Shown here: positions 36,172 to 39,208 of the stretch, in pieces | Numbering within the stretch: position 1 is the stretch's first letter | Layout of the letters: the number at the start of each line of letters is the position of its first letter | Assembly (NCBI GenBank): GCA_902597865.1 | Contig: CACJZL010000008.1 | Coordinates: forward strand, 1-39,208 | DNA: 39,208 nt | Source of the DNA: an uncultured Pelagibacteraceae bacterium | Lineage (GTDB): Bacteria; Pseudomonadota; Alphaproteobacteria; Pelagibacterales; Pelagibacteraceae | Direction: 5' to 3' | The notes under the pieces: model-generated | What the model saw: only the letters and a program-made list of their open reading frames with translations | The model's database searches: none | Told to the model about the DNA's origin: nothing | Program-made: the position numbers and the translations under genes

Positions 36172-36181
36172 CAGTTTAGAA
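36153..36181. promoter_or_regulatory. Operator-like inverted repeat over the katG promoter (Irr-type half-sites)
   Basis: TTCTAAAC (36153-36160) and GTTTAGAA (36174-36181) are perfect eight-base arms 13 bases apart, flanking and overlapping the -35 element and spacer. TTTAGAA/TTCTAAA is the half-site of the alphaproteobacterial iron-control element bound by Irr; in the classic element the arms are closer and in the other order. The irr gene follows 23 bases further on. A bound regulator here would block RNA polymerase. Confidence 0.55.
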
Positions 36182-36203
36182 CTATTATAATGTAGAAGTT
36201 TAA

Positions 36204-36620
36204 TTATTCTGCGTCTTCGACTTTTACTAAGACTTCAACAGACTTAATTTTTTTACCAGGAATTCTTGTATTGATTTTAACTGGCTCTACATCTGCATCA
36301 TCTATGTCTATTAAGTCTTTTTGATTTTCATCATAAAAGTGATGGTGATGCGACGTATTGGTATCAAAATAACTTTGATCAGAATTTATCGGTATCTCTT
36401 TTAAGTAACCTTTCTTTTTGAAAGCATGGACCGTGTTGTAAACTGTTGCTAAAGAAATTTTATCGTTTGTTGCTTTGCTAATTTTTTTTACCAAATCATT
36501 TATTGTAAAATGAAAAGTCTTTTCAGTATTAAATAAGATTTCACAAATTTTAATTCTTTGTTTGGTAGGTCTTAAGCCAGAGCTTCTTAATTTATCAATA
36601 TAATGGCTATTATTAAGCAT
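36204..36620 (-). CDS. irr: Irr, iron response regulator of the Fur family
   Basis: This 138-residue DNA-binding repressor of the Fur superfamily has a winged-helix N-terminus (LRPTKQRIKICEILF and SLATVYNTVHAF) and the alphaproteobacterial Irr signature FDTNTSHHHHFYDE with four consecutive His (91-94), followed by DIDDADV. It contains a single Cys (26) and lacks the CxxC pairs of Fur and PerR. Irr links heme status to iron genes and in rhizobia also responds to peroxide. It is divergent from fabA and lies just upstream of katG on the same strand. A shared TTCTAAAC sequence precedes both irr and katG, suggesting autoregulation. Confidence 0.92.
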   Translation of the reverse strand: MLNNSHYIDKLRSSGLRPTKQRIKICEILFNTEKTFHFTINDLVKKISKATNDKISLATVYNTVHAFKKKGYLKEIPINSDQSYFDTNTSHHHHFYDENQKDLIDIDDADVEPVKINTRIPGKKIKSVEVLVKVEDAE

Positions 36621-36635
36621 TGTTATTTATAATAA

Positions 36636-36666
36636 TTCTAAACTAAACCTATATTATATTTAGTTT
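36636..36666. promoter_or_regulatory. Candidate Irr autoregulatory site in the irr-fabA gap
   Basis: TTCTAAAC (36636-36643) matches the left katG operator arm exactly. It is continuous with AAACTAAA (36640-36647), whose perfect complement TTTAGTTT (36659-36666) follows after 11 bases. The site covers the middle of the 72-base gap between divergent irr and fabA, so it could affect both promoters. Confidence 0.5.
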
Positions 36667-36692
36667 AAATCAAGTATTAAGGTTATCAAAAA

Positions 36693-37193
36693 ATGAAAAA
36701 AAACTCATACACATATGAGGATTTAATTAGTTGCGGAAATGGAGATCTTTTTGGACCAGGTAACGCGAAACTTCCCTTACCACCTATGCTAATGTTTGAC
36801 AGGATCACTGAAATTAGCGAGAATAAGGGCACGTTTAGTAAAGGATTAATAATTGCTGAACTGGACATTAAAGATAATCTTTGGTTTTTTGATTGTCATT
36901 TTAAAAAAGATCCAGTGATGCCAGGATGCTTAGGTTTAGATGCGATGTGGCAATTAGTTGGATTTTATTTAGGTTGGCTTGGAAATCCAGGAAGAGGCAG
37001 AGCTTTGGGTGTAAACACTGTAAAGTTTACTGGTGAAGTTCTAAAAAATGTCAAAAAAGCAATTTATGAAATAAATATGAAAAAAATTCTTAAAAAAGAA
37101 GGAGCAACCGTTGGTCTAGCTAATGGAATACTATTAGCAGATGGAAAACAAATTTATACAACAGAAAATTTAAAAGTAGGTTTATTTAAATAA
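36693..37193 (+). CDS. fabA: 3-hydroxydecanoyl-ACP dehydratase/isomerase
   Basis: This 166-residue bifunctional hotdog enzyme makes trans-2- and cis-3-decenoyl-ACP, the branch point for unsaturated fatty acids. The active-site His lies in [22 protein letters not shown] (His about residue 70, Asp in the following helix), with the FabA-type [15 protein letters not shown] [11 protein letters not shown] further on. Length is typical. It starts the fabA-fabB-fabI operon; its last base overlaps the fabB ATG. Confidence 0.96.
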   Translation: MKKNSYTYEDLISCGNGDLFGPGNAKLPLPPMLMFDRITEISENKGTFSKGLIIAELDIKDNLWFFDCHFKKDPVMPGCLGLDAMWQLVGFYLGWLGNPGRGRALGVNTVKFTGEVLKNVKKAIYEINMKKILKKEGATVGLANGILLADGKQIYTTENLKVGLFK

Positions 37194-38404
37194 TGAAAAG
37201 AGTTGTAGTAACTGGAATTGGGGTGGTTTCTTGTTTAGGAAACAATCAAGATGAGGTCTATCAGTCTCTATTAAATTCTAAATCAGGAATTTCTTTTTCA
37301 GATGAATACAAAGAGTATAATCTTAAAAGTAACATACATGGAAAACCAAAAATTAATCTTGAAGACCATGTTGACAGAAAATTTATAAGGTTTATGGGAC
37401 CTGGCTCAGCTTACAATTATATATCAATGGCAGAGGCAGTTAAAGACTCTGGTTTAGAAGATAAAGATGTAAGCAATATATCAACAGGAATGATAATGGG
37501 TTCAGGAGGGCCATCTATTGAAAATGTAATTTTAGCAGCTGATAAAACTAGAGCAAAAAGTCCGAAAAGAATGGGTCCGTTTGTAGTACCAAGAACTATG
37601 TCAAGTACTGCTTCTGCAACGTTAGCAGTTCCATTTAAAATTAAAGGTGTTAATTATACTATCAGTTCAGCGTGCGCAACAAGTGGACACTGTATTGGAA
37701 ATGCTATGGAACTTATTCAATTAGGTAAACAAAAAATTATTTTTGCTGGGGGAAGTGATGAAGTTCATTTTGCTATGACTGCTATGTTTGATGCAATGAC
37801 TGCATTATCTTCAAAATACAATGACACACCAGAAAAGGCTTCAAGACCTTACGACAAAACTAGGGATGGATTCGTTATTGCTGGGGGCGGAGGAGTTTTA
37901 GTTTTAGAGGAATATGAACATGCAAAAGCTAGGGGAGCAAAAATTTACGCAGAATTGACAGGTTATGGAGCTACATCTGATGGTTATGATATGGTTGCAC
38001 CATCTGGTGAAGGGGCTGTTAGATGTATGAAAATGGCTTTAAGCACAGCAAAAAACAAAATTGATTATATAAATACTCACGGAACATCAACACCAGTCGG
38101 TGATATCACTGAATTAAAGGCAGTTGGTGAAACATTTAAAGATTATAAACCAAAAATAAGCTCGACAAAATCGTTAGCTGGTCACTCATTGGGGGCTACT
38201 TCAGTTCATGAGGCAATTTATAGTTTAATAATGATGAAAAATAGTTTTATAGCAGCATCTGCAAATATTACTGACATGGATGACGAAGCTAAAAAGTATC
38301 CAATAGTTACTAAAGTTGAAAAAGGTGTTAATTTAAACTCCATAATGTCAAATAGTTTTGGTTTTGGTGGAACTAACGCAACGCTTGTTTTTGAAAAGGT
38401 TTAA
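37193..38404 (+). CDS. fabB: 3-oxoacyl-ACP synthase I
   Basis: This 403-residue condensing enzyme elongates the cis-unsaturated acyl chain. The nucleophile Cys is in [13 protein letters not shown] (about 161-173); the two catalytic His are in [11 protein letters not shown] (about 298) and [10 protein letters not shown] (about 334). [10 protein letters not shown] is the C-terminal Gly-rich motif. FabA and FabB are adjacent, as expected for the anaerobic unsaturated pathway. Three bases separate it from fabI. Confidence 0.95.
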   Translation: MKRVVVTGIGVVSCLGNNQDEVYQSLLNSKSGISFSDEYKEYNLKSNIHGKPKINLEDHVDRKFIRFMGPGSAYNYISMAEAVKDSGLEDKDVSNISTGMIMGSGGPSIENVILAADKTRAKSPKRMGPFVVPRTMSSTASATLAVPFKIKGVNYTISSACATSGHCIGNAMELIQLGKQKIIFAGGSDEVHFAMTAMFDAMTALSSKYNDTPEKASRPYDKTRDGFVIAGGGGVLVLEEYEHAKARGAKIYAELTGYGATSDGYDMVAPSGEGAVRCMKMALSTAKNKIDYINTHGTSTPVGDITELKAVGETFKDYKPKISSTKSLAGHSLGATSVHEAIYSLIMMKNSFIAASANITDMDDEAKKYPIVTKVEKGVNLNSIMSNSFGFGGTNATLVFEKV

Positions 38405-38407
38405 TTT

Positions 38408-39193
38408 ATGGAGTTAATGAAGGGAAAAAAGGGACTAATCATGGGTGTTGCAAATGAGAGATCTATTGCATGGGGTATTTCTCAAAAGTTGGCCGAAGCA
38501 GGTGCGGAATTAGCGTTCACTTACCTCGGAGATGCTCTTAAAAAAAGAGTAATACCTTTAGCAGAAAAATTAAATTCAAAAGTTACATTTAGTTGTGATG
38601 TTGAGAAAAAAGAAGAAGTAGTAAAATTATTTGAAGATATTAAAAAAAAATGGGGTCAAATTGACTTTGTTGTTCATGCAGTAGCATTTTCAGATAAATC
38701 AGAATTGTCAGGTGAGTATCTCAATACAACTAGAGAAAATTTTTTAAGAAGTATGTTAATTTCATGTTTTTCTTTTACAGAAGTTTCAAAAGAAGCTTCT
38801 AAAATAATGAAAGGCGGGGGAAGTATGCTAACATTAACTTACGAGTCTACAAAAGCAATTCCAAATTACAATGTTATGGGAGTCTGTAAGTCTGCATTAG
38901 AAGCAAGTGTCAAATATCTTGCAAGAGATTTAGGTTCAAAAAAAATAAGGGTTAATGCAATTAGTGCGGGTCCAATTAAAACACTCGCTGCGTCTGCAAT
39001 TGGTGATGCTAAGTTCTTATACAAGTGGAATGAAGATCATTCTTTTTTAAAAAGAAATGTTGATATTCATGATGTAGGAAATTCAGCCCTTTATTTACTA
39101 AGTGATCTTGGTGGGGGTGTGACTGGTGAAATTCATTATGTTGATGCCGGTTACAATAAGGTCGGGATGCCTGATCCAAAAAATATGTCATAA
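38408..39193 (+). CDS. fabI: Enoyl-ACP reductase (NADH)
   Basis: This 261-residue short-chain dehydrogenase-type enoyl reductase performs the final reduction of each elongation round. It has the NAD motif GLIMGVANERSIAWG (about 9-23), the Y-x6-K pair in NYNVMGVCKSALEASVKY (Tyr about 158, Lys about 165) and RVNAISAGPIKTLAAS with the GEIHYVDAGYN C-terminus. Met1 (38408) and Met4 (38417) are both possible starts. The gene is complete; 15 bases of unassigned sequence follow to the window end. Confidence 0.95.
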   Translation: MELMKGKKGLIMGVANERSIAWGISQKLAEAGAELAFTYLGDALKKRVIPLAEKLNSKVTFSCDVEKKEEVVKLFEDIKKKWGQIDFVVHAVAFSDKSELSGEYLNTTRENFLRSMLISCFSFTEVSKEASKIMKGGGSMLTLTYESTKAIPNYNVMGVCKSALEASVKYLARDLGSKKIRVNAISAGPIKTLAASAIGDAKFLYKWNEDHSFLKRNVDIHDVGNSALYLLSDLGGGVTGEIHYVDAGYNKVGMPDPKNMS

Positions 39194-39208
39194 ATTATGA
39201 TAGAAATT

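Noticed and set aside
39197..39208. Start of a further plus-strand gene at the right edge (ATGATAGAAATT)
   Set aside because: Only four codons are visible, with no way to judge whether it is a real start.

Overview
This is a compact, AT-rich stretch of an alphaproteobacterial chromosome. It most resembles the SAR11 (Pelagibacterales) lineage: base composition is very low in G+C, genes abut or overlap by a few bases, proteins are Lys/Asn/Ile-rich, and gene neighbourhoods are typically alphaproteobacterial (ubiE/mutM/rpsT/dnaA, tlpA/argH/lptM-like/lysA, irr/fabA/fabB/fabI). The lineage call is an inference from these features. I see no IS element, prophage, integrase or CRISPR array.

Layout. 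1-3.1 kb: the start of gltD (glutamate synthase small chain, running off the left edge), divergent from uppP, then a DMT-family exporter. 3.1-7.1 kb: a pyruvate dehydrogenase operon of unusual domain arrangement, in which the lipoyl domain sits on E1 (AceE) and E2 has none. 7.2-9.7 kb: a shortened thiolase, tRNA-Arg(ACG), a hotdog thioesterase and an Asp/Glu racemase-family protein. 9.8-13.9 kb: a tightly overlapping helicase / TerB-like / 7Fe ferredoxin / CarD run ended by a strong hairpin. Facing it is a 21-residue Arg/Lys-only style peptide gene with a good ribosome-binding site. 14.2-19.7 kb: acyl-CoA synthetase, tRNA-Leu(CAA), YqaA/DedA-like protein, DsbB, Coq7, HNH protein, carboxylesterase, HIG1-domain protein and TlpA-like thioredoxin. 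19.7-23.1 kb: argH, a small lipoprotein, lysA and plsC in one direction. 23.1-27.1 kb: dnaN, dnaA, rpsT and mutM on the minus strand. 27.1-32.7 kb: ubiE, ubiB, coaBC, dut, a MoeB/ThiF-like E1 enzyme, an SH3-domain exported protein and a peroxiredoxin on the plus strand. 32.7-36.6 kb: a minus-strand iron/oxidative-stress group (zinc-ribbon miniprotein, DUF2061 membrane protein, Asp/Asn beta-hydroxylase-like oxygenase, katG, irr). 36.7-39.2 kb: fabA-fabB-fabI for unsaturated fatty acid synthesis.

How it fits together. Most genes are housekeeping. The part that most deserves attention is the redox/iron block. KatG has an excellent sigma-70-type promoter (TTGACA-17-TATAAA) embraced by an inverted repeat of TTCTAAAC/GTTTAGAA. 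The same TTCTAAAC half-site recurs in front of irr, the Fur-family regulator next door, so Irr probably controls both itself and katG. The zinc-ribbon miniprotein has a GATAATGATAAT Fur-type sequence in its own candidate promoter. The second unusual system is the E1-borne lipoyl arm of the pyruvate dehydrogenase. Other oddities are a CarD with a long Lys-rich, AT-hook-like N-terminus, a thiolase with two in-frame loop deletions, and a MoeB/ThiF-like enzyme without its zinc cysteines.
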